Shown: piece by piece, positions 11,741-23,563 of the stretch
Position numbering within the stretch: the first letter of the stretch is position 1
Layout: each line of letters starts with the position of its first letter
Source of the DNA: Scleromitrula shiraiana
Taxonomy: Eukaryota > Ascomycota > Leotiomycetes > Helotiales > Sclerotiniaceae
Reading direction: 5' to 3'
NCBI GenBank assembly: GCA_028455995.1
Contig: JABELC010000003.1
Location: 930,001-994,000, forward strand
Length of the DNA: 64,000 nucleotides
Notes under the pieces: model-generated
Seen by the model: the letters and a program-made list of their open reading frames with translations, nothing else
What the model was told of the DNA's origin: nothing
Database searches by the model: none
Translations under genes and position numbers: made by a program

Positions 11741-11820
11741 TAAGAGAAGTAAGAGAAGTAAGAGAAGTAAGAGAAGTAAGAGAAGTAAGAGAAGTAAGAG
11801 AAGTAAGAGAAGTAAGAGAT
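11741..11820. repeat. 9-bp tandem repeat, unit TAAGAGAAG, about 9 copies
   Basis: Eight perfect TAAGAGAAG units and one terminal variant run head to tail. In one frame they would read as a repeating Arg-Glu-Val tripeptide. The surrounding frame is short and not conserved-looking, so I treat this as a non-coding minisatellite. Confidence 0.85.
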
Positions 11821-12665
11821 GTCAACCCATATCTTTCCCAACTGGCCGTTGGTTTCTGTCTCAACTCACCATCCATCCCATTTTCTTTTAACTAACTTCT
11901 TGACACCTCTCATCACCCCAAATTTTTCACCATTTCTACTTAGTATAGTAGGTATCTATCTCTTGATTTTTTTATTCACCTCATCTTATTCCATCCCCGC
12001 TTATCTATCCGCCCCGTCATAAGAGATGCCAATTACTTCCTTTGACAATAGGAGGATTTACCCATTTGAGTGAATGAGTAGGATTCTCGAGAAACTTGAC
12101 ACGATATCCATACATGTTTATGAGATATATGATATATCTCATAATGAGACTTGAATTCGAATGGAGAGTATGTCCAGATATGATTATACCAACTTGCCAG
12201 CTTGGTTGGTTGATACAAGATCAGCCATGGAAAAGAAACATAAGAATTGGTATACTATCTGAATATACTGATATGATACTGGAATATTTTATTGGTCTTT
12301 TAGTGATACTAGATCATTAGATCCTATATCTTGAAGTTCACTAGATACATGGCATGAAAAATGAAGAAAATATAATACAATCAGACATCTTACTGTTATG
12401 GAATGGAAGAGGGAAGGGGGGGAAGATGGAATCTGACATATTTTTCGGTTCGGGATAATATAAATCCATAGCACATATCCGATGTTATCCCGAAGGGTAG
12501 CTCAAGCTCAGTGATAGTGATGGGTTGCTGAATGGATCTCCATCCAATGTTCAAATATTTACACAGCAACCAACTCACAATTAATTAACACCTTATACTC
12601 ACAGCTACGTTAAACCTTATATACTATCAATCGTAGAATCCGATCCTCAAGTCAAAGAGCTCAAG

Positions 12666-13537
12666 ATGAGAGTTACACCGAGCCTGGCTAAAGGCTTCTT
12701 TGCTCGGAGCTTGGATAAGTTCAAACGAGTATCAGCCAGTGGTATGTACGGACTATCCACGCTCAAGCATTTTCTTCCTTGTTCCTCAATGATACAGGAG
12801 AGATGAATTGACGTTTTCTTCTAGCTCTGAAAGCCGAAGGCACAAGAAGAGCCACAGGCCCATATGTTCTCGCAAGCTTCCACGATCCGGAATCGCCTAA
12901 AACCTGCAAAGTCTTTTCCGATGCCGATACTGGAGGGTTTTCTCGAGCACATTTTGATTGGGTGCCGCCATCCCCAGAGAACAAGAATGGTCATGTCAAA
13001 TTTCACGGAAACATAAACATCGAATTACCTCCAAACCGACCACATATCCAACGAAGTGGCTACGCAGCTTGGCGGACTCTAGATCAACAACCTACAATAT
13101 TTGGAAAATCAGTATGGAATATAGATCCGTATGCATTTCTCGCTTTGCGGATTAAAAGTGATGGTAGAAAATACTTTGTGAATTTGCAGACAGAGTCAGT
13201 CGTTCCCACGGACATACATCAACATAGATTATACGCCCGGCGGCCTGGCGAGTGGGAGACAGTTTTAATCAAGTGGAATGAGTTTGTGAGGACCAATCAT
13301 GGAGTTGTAGTTGAACCACAGGCAGAACTATTGAGACAAAAGGTACGAACGGTAGGTATAGGATTGATTGATAGAGTGCCAGGGGATTTTGAGCTTTGTG
13401 TGGAAAGGATATGGGCCACGAATGGACTGAGCGCAGCGGACCTCGAGGAAGATGGGAGGAAGGAAGAAGGACAGTTGAAGAGTAAACATGGAGAAAATAT
13501 CAGGTGGGATCAAGAGAGAGTTACCAAACCTATTTAA
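12666..13537 (+). CDS. CIA30: Complex I intermediate-associated protein 30
   Basis: Two exons, 12666-12741 and 12825-13537; 262 aa. CIA30 (NDUFAF1 in animals) is a mitochondrial chaperone for assembly of the membrane arm of NADH:ubiquinone oxidoreductase. The CIA30 domain is visible from about residue 45: FSDADTGGFS, then a beta-rich segment with SGYAAWRT, DPYAFLALRIKSDGRKYFVNLQ, and WETVLIKWNEF. The short first exon encodes a basic N-terminus that can serve as an import signal. The start ATG is followed by a GTATGT donor, and the 83 nt intron joins in frame. It lies 325 bp before APC5 on the same strand, the order typical of ascomycete MAT flanks. Confidence 0.93.
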
Positions 13538-13861
13538 ATATTGGAATAAAAAGTAAAAATTAATATTAGCAGTACTTGGAAACATCTCTGATAACCTAAT
13601 ACTTCCACTTATGGCTACGTAGATTCGTAAACATTTGATTGTTACCCCTCCATCCATATTGTGGAAATGTTGTAATTCGCCCCGCCATTTGACAACTGCG
13701 ATTGTCCAGGCGCATCCGTCGCGCTTTCCACCCGATTTTTATTGCAGCACGCGACATCATTTCTTTCTTTGGGGCCTTGGAATATTTACTCACACCACAT
13801 GCTGTATGACTATGGCCACTAGAAGGCATAGCTGCGAAGACAACTTCGAAACCTCGTCATC

Positions 13862-16284
13862 ATGACTCGTTATTTGATACCTTCCAAAATTGGTCTCCTT
13901 GCACTTGTCGAACTCTACACGGATGGGATTGTTTCTACCTCTTCTACCATACCCGTTCTATCTTTTATCCTCGCGCAGCTACTGCCATCCAGCTCAGTCA
14001 AGCAATCAGCGCAAACCTCCTCGACACCACAATATCCTGTCCTTGATCTCGAAGTTTTCGAAACGCTACTTAAACATCACAATGCTGCTTCAGGACACCC
14101 GGGCAGATCACTATGGGATCACTTTCTAGCAAAGCTTTGGAAAATCGACAGTCTTCATGCTTTGCATGAATTCTTTGCGAGGCTGAACAATCTTTTGGCG
14201 AAAACTCGCGAGGACATTAAGAAAGATGGCGAAATGGGCATTCCACCACCGTCCAACGATATGATCCTACTATCACGTACATCTCCATTCGGAAGCTTTG
14301 TGCGAAGGTCTAAGATCGAATTCGAACGATTGAAATTCGGCGATGTGCTACAGCTATGGACTACGTACATGAGGTGGAGACAAAGCTCAAGAACATATTG
14401 GGCAAGAAGGGGGGGGTTACTTGGAAAATGGGCAGGAGACCAAGTTTTGACCGAAGGAGAAGAGGAGTGGGGCCTCGAAGAGACGAAAACTCTTGCTCGA
14501 ATAGCTTATGGAGGTCTAGAGGACGACGGGTTAAATGGCTCGATCAGTACTGATGATGTAGAGAAATTACTCGAGTTTCACGTCGAGCAGATGCAAAGTA
14601 AGTCTTGGTATCTTTCTGATGTATGGCCCTAACAATTACAGAGCTTGGCACGAGGATACCTATCGAAGTAAGAAACAAACTCAAAATGCTTTTGAATGAC
14701 AGTATTCTAACGCCTAGCCTTTCTCATTACTTGACGTTAGTTCTTCATCATTTGTCCTCCCTATACTTCGTCTGACCGCTGTTTAGCTTTTTGGATGCCT
14801 GGCGCTCTGGTGACTATCCATCGTCCTTTGATAATCTCCATCGCTACTTCGACTATACAATGCAGAATCGGGATCGATTGTTTTACCAGTACGCTCTTAT
14901 GAACCTTGCGGTCTTGCAGGCTGACTTCGAATGTTATGACGAGGCAGTCGCCGCAATGCTGGAGACTGTTTCAACAGCTCGAGAGAATAAAGATATGGCA
15001 TGTCTGAATTTTGCTCTAAACTGGTTGTATCATTTTGGGAAAGCTCACCCAAAGGTTATGGCGGGATCAGGCACAACAAACATGCTGGGAGTGGAGAAGG
15101 AAGGCCTTGCATTTCTTCGCATCAAAGCCAAAGAAACTGGGATGTGGACTCTCTGGAGCTCCTCATTGCTTAGCGAGGCAAAATTAGCGTTGGCAAATGG
15201 CGAAAGTATCGCCGATGCTTTTGAGAGCATATTAAAAAGTTCACATCTTGTTACGGAAAAAGGCATGAAGAGCATGATGGGACCGCAGACAGCAATGCAG
15301 TCCGCGATTTGGGGTCGATTAGGAGTGGTTCACCTATCAAAGCAGTATAGTGAGATATTCCTTCGGTGCCATGCTAAATACGCTCTCTTTGATGACACGT
15401 TAAGGTTTACTTGTCGGATTGCACACTACTTGATGGATCGTGGTTCCTACCAGGAGGCAACGGAACGATTAGAGAGCCTGGATTCGAACTCCCTGCGTTC
15501 TTGGAAAGCCAATCAGTATTGGTTGAGATATCGTGGTATCCTTCGACTGAAGCATGATCTCCATACTAACAATCTCGAAGGGGCAGATCACGTTTTATCT
15601 CAACTGCTTCAATGCGATGGGCTTGAGGCTGATTCAGATCTTTCATTTGAGATTAACACTCTTCATATTGAATATCTAACCCGCCGAGCAGATTTTAGCC
15701 GGGCGCTCTCGAGAACGGAGCATTTGGCCACTTCGCTGAAAGAGCAAGGGGATGATATGAATTTGCGGGTCAAAATACTGATTATCAAAGCTCTGCTACA
15801 AAGTAAAACTGGAAGACCAGAGAAAGGTTTGTCTGTTGCAGTTCGTGCAGCAAGCATATCGTGGCGAGCTCGTCTTATACCGTCACTTTGGGCAGCTATG
15901 GGAGCTATAGCAAATATATTAGTTGCACTCTCCGAATTTCAAGCAGCTTCTCAAATACTCATCGCAGTCACTCCTAGGGTGTTGGAATGTGAGAACTGCA
16001 TGCTAAGCGCTCAGGTCTATTCTTGTCTTGCCGATTCATATATGGGAATGGCAGGACAAGAAGCAGTAGGAAGCTCAAAGAGGACCGAGTATCTCACGAA
16101 GTGTTTGGAATTTCTTGATCACGCATTCGGGGAATACTCTGCAATCGAAGACATTAATGGGCAATGTGAGATGCGGGCCAAGAAGGCGACAGTTATGATG
16201 ATTATGGGAGAAAAGACCTTAGCAAATGATTCTGCTTCCTCGTTTTTAGATCTCAAGAAACAGCGGGCAACGGTTTCCATATAG
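13862..16284 (+). CDS. APC5: Anaphase-promoting complex subunit 5
   Basis: Three exons, 13862-14597, 14642-14735 and 14787-16284; 775 aa. Apc5 is a TPR-type scaffold subunit of the APC/C, the nuclear ubiquitin ligase that drives anaphase and mitotic exit. The N-terminus (MTRYLIPSKIGLLALVELY) and the segment FLDAWRSGDYPSSFDNLHRY with FDYTM are hallmarks of fungal Apc5. The rest is helical repeats (for example YALMNLAVLQADF, then a Tyr-Asp-Glu-Ala turn), consistent with TPRs. Introns are short (44 and 51 nt). The conserved segment across the exon 2/3 junction reads SLSHYLT-FLDAW, which fixes that splice. It is the usual neighbour of COX13 and APN2 at the MAT locus. Confidence 0.95.
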
Positions 16285-16496
16285 GGTTTATGAAATCACG
16301 TTCTAAGGAGTAATGTGAGGCCCATGTCTAGAGTTTTCACAAGACGATACACATGATGAGAGTTATTGCTACTAGAAAATAGACTACATTTAATTCCAAT
16401 CTATGTTCATTCTGCAACCACCTAGGAAATTCTTTCCATTCTCTAGTCCAGTAAAGATACTTTTATCACTAAAAATCTCCAATCTCCAATTGTGGT
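16285..16496. other. Convergent 3' spacer APC5/COX13
   Basis: A 212 bp AT-rich spacer between the stop codons of two convergent genes. It presumably holds both polyadenylation sites. No other feature is seen. Confidence 0.6.
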
Positions 16497-17190
16497 TTAC
16501 TCCTTCTTATGGTAGTTGACCTTGTCGTTCCAGCTGTGAAGAGTTAGCATTTCCATTTAGTAGTCTCTTTCCCCAACTTTACAGTTGAGGCTCGCTATAA
16601 TCTCGTAGAAACCACGCGAACTTACAAAAGTGTCTATAAAGTATGATTAGTATTCAGCCGAAACAAATTTTGAATCCAGAGTCACTCACCTTGTCTCCAT
16701 CACCCCAGAAGAAGTTCTTAGTTCTCACGTTTTGGTAAGGGTATTCTGTTCTCTCCTCCAATGGCTCCATATGGTCCCAATGAGCCCAATGCTCATTCCA
16801 CAAGCTGTAAGCATTTACTGATGCGATGATCAAGCAGGGAATGGTGACGCTATTTGGCCCTGTCAGCTCTTATTCCTCATTATATAATCTCCTCCAGTCC
16901 ACCCCAGCGATAGTCCTTACTAGATTGACAATTTTCTCCAGAGATCTGCCCATTGTAATTAGTTATCCTTTTTCTGAGCCCCCAAAACCGATGCACAACT
17001 TACCACTGGTAGCAGCAGCGTGGTCCTTTACAGCCTTGCGCTCGCGGTTGAAAGCATTGTTCTCGGCACCCGTGAAAGTAGATTCGCTGCGGGCGAAGCG
17101 TCGTTGGAACGGGGTACGGATGGATTGAGGGGGGAGCTGGGCAGCGAAGCGCTGGGTGGCTGCACGGGACATTGCTCGTTGGGAGAACAT
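16497..17190 (-). CDS. COX13: Cytochrome c oxidase subunit VIa (Cox13), with an 8-nt micro-exon
   Basis: Five minus-strand exons: 17190-17004, 16945-16921, 16849-16690, 16633-16626 and 16533-16497; 138 aa. Cox13/COX6A is a single-span inner-membrane subunit of complex IV that takes part in dimer contact and nucleotide regulation. The N-terminus (MFSQRAMSRAATQRFAAQ) is a basic presequence. Next come NAFNRERKAVKDHAAATSDL and the membrane segment LSIYVTIPCLIIASVNAY, then LWNEHWAHW, and the end TLFWNDKVNYHKKE. The fourth exon is only 8 nt (ACACTTTT), flanked by a good AG and GTAAGT. Without it the conserved TLFWND cannot be read. Exon 2 is 25 nt. It is divergent from APN2. Confidence 0.93.
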
Positions 17191-17664
17191 ATTGGCAGTC
17201 TGCGGGTTCGTAGTTGAGTGTGTTTAGTAGTTATTGCGCCGTGACGCTGTAGTAAAATCAAGGTTTAAAGTCGTATGTTTCTTTGGAGCTTTCCGTAATT
17301 CCACAACCGTTCCACACGAACCGAGCTAATGCCTGAGGCCTTGTGTACTAATCTCGACGACTCTGATTGGTCTGCGTCAATGCCAGCATATAGTCACGTG
17401 AGCATCTCCGATCATGACGATGGTGACTATATCAACCTCTATCGATACCGGTGTTCTTTCTGTCACACGCACTTCATCGAATCTTCAATTCTAGGGTAGC
17501 TTCACTGCTACATTCATGTTGAAGTCTGCCAGAATATAATACGGTACGGAAGTTATCTCACACAAGTACGAAGAGGATGCCTGGTCCTCTGCGTTCGGTA
17601 GACTAAGTCGCTCATTCGTTTGCTATCAAATATCAACTTTACGAATTATCAATCGAAAAAGGCC
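17191..17664. promoter_or_regulatory. Shared COX13/APN2 divergent promoter region
   Basis: A 474 bp spacer between two divergent start codons must carry both promoters. No specific factor site can be assigned with confidence. Confidence 0.6.
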
Positions 17665-19839
17665 ATGGATAGTGATGGAAGAAGCCACAGTGGATTGAGA
17701 ATCACAACATGGAACGGTACGTATCTGTATAATCAAATACGATGTGATATCACTAACGTCTGATAGTCAATGGTATCAGGTCAGTAATATACAGCGCAGA
17801 AGATAGTGCCTTGAAGAGGTGGCTATGTTCATTTTGCCTAGTATGAAAGGCTTAAGTTGTTATAGAAATCCTTTTGGCTATCAACCATGGCGCGAGAAAA
17901 GAACGTTTTCTGTAAGCAGTCATTCGTGATAGTTGTAGGGTGGCGATCTAATTCATTTGAAAGGCAATGTTTGATATTCTCGAAGCCGATATAGTAGTAA
18001 TGCAAGAAACGAAAATTCAGAGGAAAGATCTTCGAGATGATATGGTTCTAGTCCCAGGCTGGGATGTCTATTTCAGTCTTCCGAAGCACAAGAAAGGTAG
18101 GATTATTCTACGCATGTTGGATGAATATTAGTAATCCGGATCTAGGCTACTCGGGTGTTGCTATATATACTCGGAATGCAGTTTGCGCTCCAATTCGTGC
18201 TGAAGAAGGGATCACGGGAGTCCTTACCCCTCCCAATTCCACAATTAGCTTCCGTGATCTTCCGGACGATGAACAGATTGGTGGATATCCCACTGGTGCT
18301 CAGCTTGAGGATTACTTCTTAGATGCAACTACTATAGATTGTGAGGGACGCTGCGTTGTTTTGGAATTTCCTGCCTTCGTCCTTATTGGCGTCTACTGCC
18401 CAGCCAATCGTGATGAGTCTCGCGACGAATTTCGACTTGCATTTCTGAATGCTCTTGATACTCGGGTGCGCAATCTTGTGGCCGCTGGGAAACAAGTATT
18501 TCTAACTGGGGATCTCAATATCATTCGAGGGGAAAATGATACAGCCAACGCGGAAGAGCAGCTGAAGAAACAAGGATTAACAGTGGAACAGTATATATCA
18601 ACACCTGCACGTCGTATATTCAACCATCTAGTAATTGGAGGTCGAGTGGTAGGGGGCTTGGATGAAGATAGAGAGACTCAGGTCATGTGGGATGTATGTC
18701 GCGAGTTTCATCCTGATCGCAAAGGAATGTTTACTTGCTGGGATCAGAAAATGAATGCACGACCAGGGAACTTTGGCTCAAGAATTGATTACGTTCTCTG
18801 CAGCCAGGACTGGAAAGATTGGTTTCAAGACGCAAATATACAGGAAGGATTAATGGGTTCTGATCACTGCCCCGTCTATGCAACATTGAAATCTAGTATA
18901 AAGATGAATGGCGTGGAAGTTGATATCCGTGATGTTATGAGCCGTGGTATGTTTGAAGGCGGTGTTAGGTTGAGGGAGTGGTCTATGAAGGATCTCTTAC
19001 CAACTTCTGCCAAGTTGATACCAGAATTTGACCGCCGTCAGAGTATTCGCGATATGTTTACCCGAAAACCATTGAACCAAACAACTACGAGCTCATCTTC
19101 TGGTACACCGGACACTCTAGACGACGATTCATCAAATTCAATCACAGCGACTAGAATTTCACAACAATTCAAATGGCCTGCAACATCACCGCAGAAAAAT
19201 ACTTCTACATTGAGAACCTCGGCATCAGCGTTACCTCCAGTCTCCCTTAAGCGAACGATTGATATGTCATCTTCATCACCATCATCACTTTCGAAGCGAG
19301 GAAAATTTCAAGTTCCATTGAACAAAGGATCTGGTAGTGGAAAAGGGGGTAAAGGACAAGTGAAGGGACAAAGTAATTTGATGGGTTTCTTCAAACCAAA
19401 GACGCCGGTAGCCGATAATACAGGCTCCAAAGATGCAACGCCAGGTATTGCTCCAGTATTTACAGTTGATCCAGATGAATCCACTAGCCTCGAGAATCGT
19501 GAAGGGAATGACCGCTCGTCTCTCGATGCTATGACCGCCATTAAGGATGATTGGACGGAGAACAAAGCATCCACATCCACCGAAGAACAAAAAGAAGTGC
19601 ATGATCCAATCGTAGCGAAGGAATCCTGGTCAAAACTATTAAAGAAAAGGGTAGCGCCAAAATGCGAACACAGTGAACCGTGTATCACTCATATCACGAA
19701 GAAGCAGGGCATGAATAATGGTAGATCATTCTATATGTGTCCACGACCTCTTGGACCATCAGGCCAACGAGAAAAAAATACCGAGTGGCGTTGCGGTACG
19801 TTCATATGGAGTAGTGAGTGGAATGGAAAGGAGACTTGA
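17665..19839 (+). CDS. APN2: AP endonuclease 2, ExoIII family with GRF zinc finger
   Basis: Five exons: 17665-17716, 17767-17779 (13 nt), 17866-17911, 17964-18096 and 18146-19839; 645 aa. Apn2 is a class II apurinic/apyrimidinic endonuclease and 3'-phosphodiesterase of base excision repair. Catalytic motifs are visible in order: ITTWNVNGIRNPF, DIVVMQETKI with the metal-binding Glu, GYSGVAIYTR, GDLNI, RIDYVLCS and GSDHCPVYATL. Near residue 489 QSNLMGFFKPK matches a PCNA-interacting (PIP) box. The C-terminus has a GRF-type zinc finger (CEHSEPC, then FYMCPRP, and WRCGTFIW). Length and layout match Apn2 rather than the shorter Apn1/Ape1 types. It flanks MAT in most Pezizomycotina. Confidence 0.96.
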
Positions 19840-20849
19840 GTTGCACATTCAATAGCTATCTTAAAGTTCTTGACCCTGTACTATATTATCTGTAGCATTC
19901 ATAATTATGATATTTTAATGCATATATATTTATTCTTCTAGTATATCTCGAATTGCATCCCCTTCCTATGTAACTGTGTAATGTCAATGAATTTGTAGAG
20001 ATGGCACTCGTGGAGTATCCTCTTCATTATCAAATGATGAAGATTGTCAACTACTATATACCCATACCCATCCAAGTTTTATTAATCTTCATAGTATTCT
20101 TCACTCTTTTGGCGTATCAGTACCACCGTACCAAATTTTTTAATATTGAAGAAGCCTAGCCTAGCAGCAAAGAAAGAAATTCAATCATCGTATCATTCAC
20201 TTTAACAAAAAAGATTCACCTTAGTCAATATTTCATCTTACTGTAAAGGTAAAAATCTCGAAAAAAACCAAACTCGAAACTTGAAAGACTCATTTCAATT
20301 TTTAATAGATCGATGTACAATAATAAGAATAATAATAACAATAACAATAATAATAATAATCATGCACATCAAGAAAATTCACTTCAAAGGATTCAAAAAT
20401 CTCATCAAAATGCCCCATTTTAAAAGATTCACATCCACTCTTGGAAATTGAAATACTCACTACAATAGCAACAATTCACCTTGGCATCTTTGAATGAGCA
20501 TTGGAGTCAGTAAATGAAGAATGGAAGCCGAGAATTGGAAGATTATCACAGTGCAGAAAATATCGAGGAGAAAGGAATCTGATTTTATAGAATTCCATCT
20601 CTAATGTGCAAATGGCAATGATCTATTGTAAAACATAAAGCCTCTATCTTTACAACTGCCGGATCCTCCCCACCATTTGTATCTCTCGTACCGGCTTTCT
20701 ACCTCCGCTTTCTTCTGCTCTACTTATTCCCAAACATCTAGGTGTCTAAGTCATAAACTGACTGACCGGCCTATGACTCTGAGTATGTGTAAATTTATGA
20801 AATATAAATATATGAAGATTAAAAAAGTCGTAACTCATGAACTCATGAC
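19840..20849. other. 1 kb spacer between convergent APN2 and MAT1-2-1
   Basis: AT-rich, with an AAT/AAC trinucleotide-rich patch at about 20318-20360. I see no gene. It should contain both 3' UTRs and probably the left edge of the idiomorph, which cannot be placed without a MAT1-1 strain for comparison. Confidence 0.5.
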
Positions 20850-22077
20850 CTATTGTGCCTGCCCATAAAGAAAGTCCGAGATATCCTGCTGCTGAATGGC
20901 TTGATACGCAAGAGAGGGCGTGAAGTTATAACCACGCTCCTGATCTGCATCGGTCCCAACTTGGTGTTGTGCTCTTTGTTCGGCAACAGTAGTATGAACA
21001 AGTAGGGCGTCGACACCATATTGGTCCATAGAGAGGTTACTCATGAAATTGTGTTGTGGGATAGGAAATCCAGAATAAGCAGGAGCATCGTTATAAGTTC
21101 CATTCATTTGGTGATTTGTGGAAGGTTTGTTGACATTCTTTCGGGATGCGCGGCGCTTCTTTTCGGATGGCTTTCGTGGAGTGTATTTGTAGTTTGGGTG
21201 AGCTTTGGCATGGGCATCCTTCAGCATAGAAGCACGTCTCTTATACTTTGCTCGGCGTTCTGGAGTCTCTGCTGCCCACATGCCAGCAATAATAGAAGCT
21301 ACTCAAGTTAGAACAGAAAATCAGCAACCAAGAAGAAGTGAACTTACAAATCTCGTTATTGCTGATACCTGGATATGCAAGCTTTATATCCAGATGATTG
21401 TCCGCTCGATAAAGAATCCATTCATTAGGAGGACGAGGAATTTTTGGAGGAGATGGACGCAAAGATGGTGCAGTTACACGAGGCGCAGTTGGAGGGGAGT
21501 TGGTAGAGAGAGAGTCGTAATCGATGGGGCTGTTGTCGTGATCATTTGTGAACTCGTCTAGTATCTCATTCTCATGAACAACTTTCATCGGTGTCAGGCA
21601 GACATTGGTGTATCCAGCGATAGGGCAGAGCGTGATGTTTTTGAAAGCAAGGATTGAACTTAGAAAATGCTTCGGCTGGGAGCAATCTCTAGCCATAATA
21701 GCTTTGTGACCAGTGGCTTGCCTGTAAAAGAAAATTAGCATAATGCAAGACAATTGAGGAGCGGGCACTAACTCGTAGAGATGAAGTAATAGCTGACGAC
21801 CAGGTTCTCCCAAAACAATAAATTCGGGCTCATCAAAAATCATGTATTTGAATGCCCCATCCGGGTATGTATACTCTAGATTTTTGTACATATCCACAGC
21901 ATGCTCAAACGCATGAGGTGTCAGATCTTCAATGCCATAAGCTTTGAAATCGGCATCTTTGGTTGGAGGAAACGGCACATCTGCAAGAGGAGTCTTGAGG
22001 ATCGAGTTTGGTTCTGGATTGAAAGTGGAAAAAGTAGCTGGAGAATCACCACCTCTCGATAACTTTGTAAGAGACAT
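20850..22077 (-). CDS. MAT1-2-1: Mating-type HMG-box transcription factor MAT1-2-1
   Basis: Three minus-strand exons: 22077-21773, 21721-21348 and 21298-20850; 375 aa. This is the master regulator that specifies the MAT1-2 mating type. The MATA-type HMG box lies at about residues 197-270: IPRPPNEWILYRADNH, the minor-groove contact YPGISNNEISSIIAGMW, then ETPERRAKYKRRA and PNYKYTPRKPSEKKRR. The intron inside the box splits a Ser codon after NNEI, the conserved position in Pezizomycotina. Intron 1 (51 nt) is a multiple of three with no in-frame stop, so its retention would add 17 residues. The N-terminal 190 residues resemble the extended N-terminus of other MAT1-2-1 proteins only loosely. It is divergent from the MAT1-2-10-like gene. 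APN2 on one side and SLA2 on the other confirm the locus. Confidence 0.95.
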
Positions 22078-22554
22078 TTTGGAAATGCCAACACCACAAA
22101 TAGGCAGTTAATGTGAAAGTGGTAAGATAGATGTAGAAAATATGAAAACGTGTAAGCTTTAAAACCCGAAGAGGTAGAAGAAGATATGATCAGTTGTATA
22201 GATCATGGATTGCCGTTCAGGTAAAAAAAGTTGTAGAATAAAGAAGCACGGAGAAAATTAAATAGTTGACCAAGACATTAAATATCATCAAAGTACTGCT
22301 CCAAACACAACCACACTAACCGAAATTCTAAATGCCTCTTTGTTAAGATATTGAATGGAAAATAAAGGTGAACTCAACTAATTATACGGTTGACTCGATA
22401 AAGTGAATAAAGTGAACATTCCTATCCCGGAATGTTTGTTATTCCGAGATTAATCACCTTCCAACCAGTCATACTATTTATAAAACCAGAGCATACTTGA
22501 GCATCTATCGAGATCAAACAGAAAAACTTTCATTGCACATGAGGCCATTTCAAA
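22078..22554. promoter_or_regulatory. Divergent MAT1-2-1 / MAT1-2-10 promoter
   Basis: A 477 bp AT-rich spacer between two divergent start codons. The right half has a degenerate inverted stretch around 22426-22453 (CCCGGAATG against ATTCCGAGA). Both genes probably share control sequences, but no binding site is certain. Confidence 0.5.
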
Positions 22555-23536
22555 ATGCAACAAGAAGATAAACCAAAGATCGAGCTCCAGGATGTGCCTA
22601 AAGATGCCCTGACCAGTACACAGAGCATTCTCAACAGATTAGAAAGTTTCTCTCAAGATTTTAAACAGGCTACATCAGATGCGCAAACCATTCAAGCAGA
22701 TTCTGGAATAGGGCCTGTGAACTATGATGTTAGATATGATGTCGTACATAATACTCCCCAAAGGGGAGAAGGTCAAGAAAATGCAATCGCTACAGGAGAA
22801 GTAACAGCAAGTTCCACTCAAATTAATTCTTTTATGAATTTGTTACAACTAGTCAACTCAGAAAGGTTTGTTGGAGACCAACTCATCAAATTTGAAGCAA
22901 GTCTGCTTTATCTTCGTTGCGAGAAACAAGGCCCGTTCTTCAATAACCTTCTCGCCGGGCAGCGTGCCGCCATACGCATGGAAATGCATCGGTAAGCATA
23001 TTTATCTTTAAACCATCTATCTATCAACTACATTTATCTAACGAAGCCACCAGAGCTACAGAAGCGCAAGCCGTTACTCAAAATCTGATCAAGCTTACTA
23101 GCCCGAACAGCATGAACCTGCAAGTTTTGGCAAATGCACTCAATGAATATGGTCGACACGCAAACATCGCAGAAGCTTTTGAGCATGGGTATGATTGCTG
23201 GTACAAAAAGAATCTCATCTTTGAATTTCTACTCAGAGAATTTGAATGGTGGATGGGGGCTTCGTTAGAGTGTTACGAAACACTTGTGTTGTGTAAGTAA
23301 GTTCAAATCATATATGCAATCACTCATATTAATGGGACTTAGTTTTCCAGCATCACTGGGAGCATGAGTTTGTACAGACGGTACAAAACCTCGTGGAATG
23401 GTTTCTTCAGCTCGGCGATACACAAATGATCAATACCACGATAAATAGAATGCAACCGAGACGCCCAAGGAAGAAAAAAACAAGAGTCGTTGCATCAAAA
23501 ATGGGACCTTGGATCGAGCTTCAAGATCGCAATTAG
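22555..23536 (+). CDS. MAT1-2-10: MAT1-2-10-like mating-type gene (formerly MAT1-2-4 in Sclerotiniaceae)
   Basis: Three exons, 22555-22991, 23054-23292 and 23343-23536; 289 aa. The exon chain is clean: 62 and 50 nt introns with GTAAGC/CAG and GTAAGT/TAG sites, frames fitting at each junction. I recognise no known domain. The protein looks helical and soluble, with Trp/Phe-rich segments (YDCWYKKNLIFEFLLREFEW, HHWEHEFVQ) and a basic patch RRPRKKKTR near the C-terminus that could be a nuclear localisation signal. The name is inferred from position: in Botrytis and Sclerotinia the gene divergent from MAT1-2-1 in the MAT1-2 idiomorph is MAT1-2-10. That gene has been linked to late fruiting-body development in the genus. 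The sequence alone does not show the function. Confidence 0.8.
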
Positions 23537-23563
23537 AAGTTCTGGGCTTGTCTAAACTATTAA

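Larger units (their letters stand above)
10294..12665. other. 2.4 kb low-complexity intergenic region
   Basis: There is no convincing gene. The part next to the Rim4-like start (10375-10660) is almost pure purine on the plus strand, a CT-rich leader on the transcribed minus strand. Further right come TAAAG- and TGAATGTTG-type short repeats (about 10990-11100), a TA-rich microsatellite (11212-11268) and a 9-bp tandem array (11741-11820). The last part should hold the CIA30 promoter. Confidence 0.6.

Noticed and set aside
11560..11895. Open frame with a repeated Arg-Glu-Val tripeptide
   Set aside because: The repeat comes from a 9-bp minisatellite. The flanking frame is short, has no domain and no good gene context.
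14668..14786. Extra intron in APC5 starting at the GTAAGA near 14668
   Set aside because: The sequence after it codes for the conserved VRNKLKMLLNDSILTPSLSHYLT-like segment in frame, so only the intron at 14736-14786 is needed.
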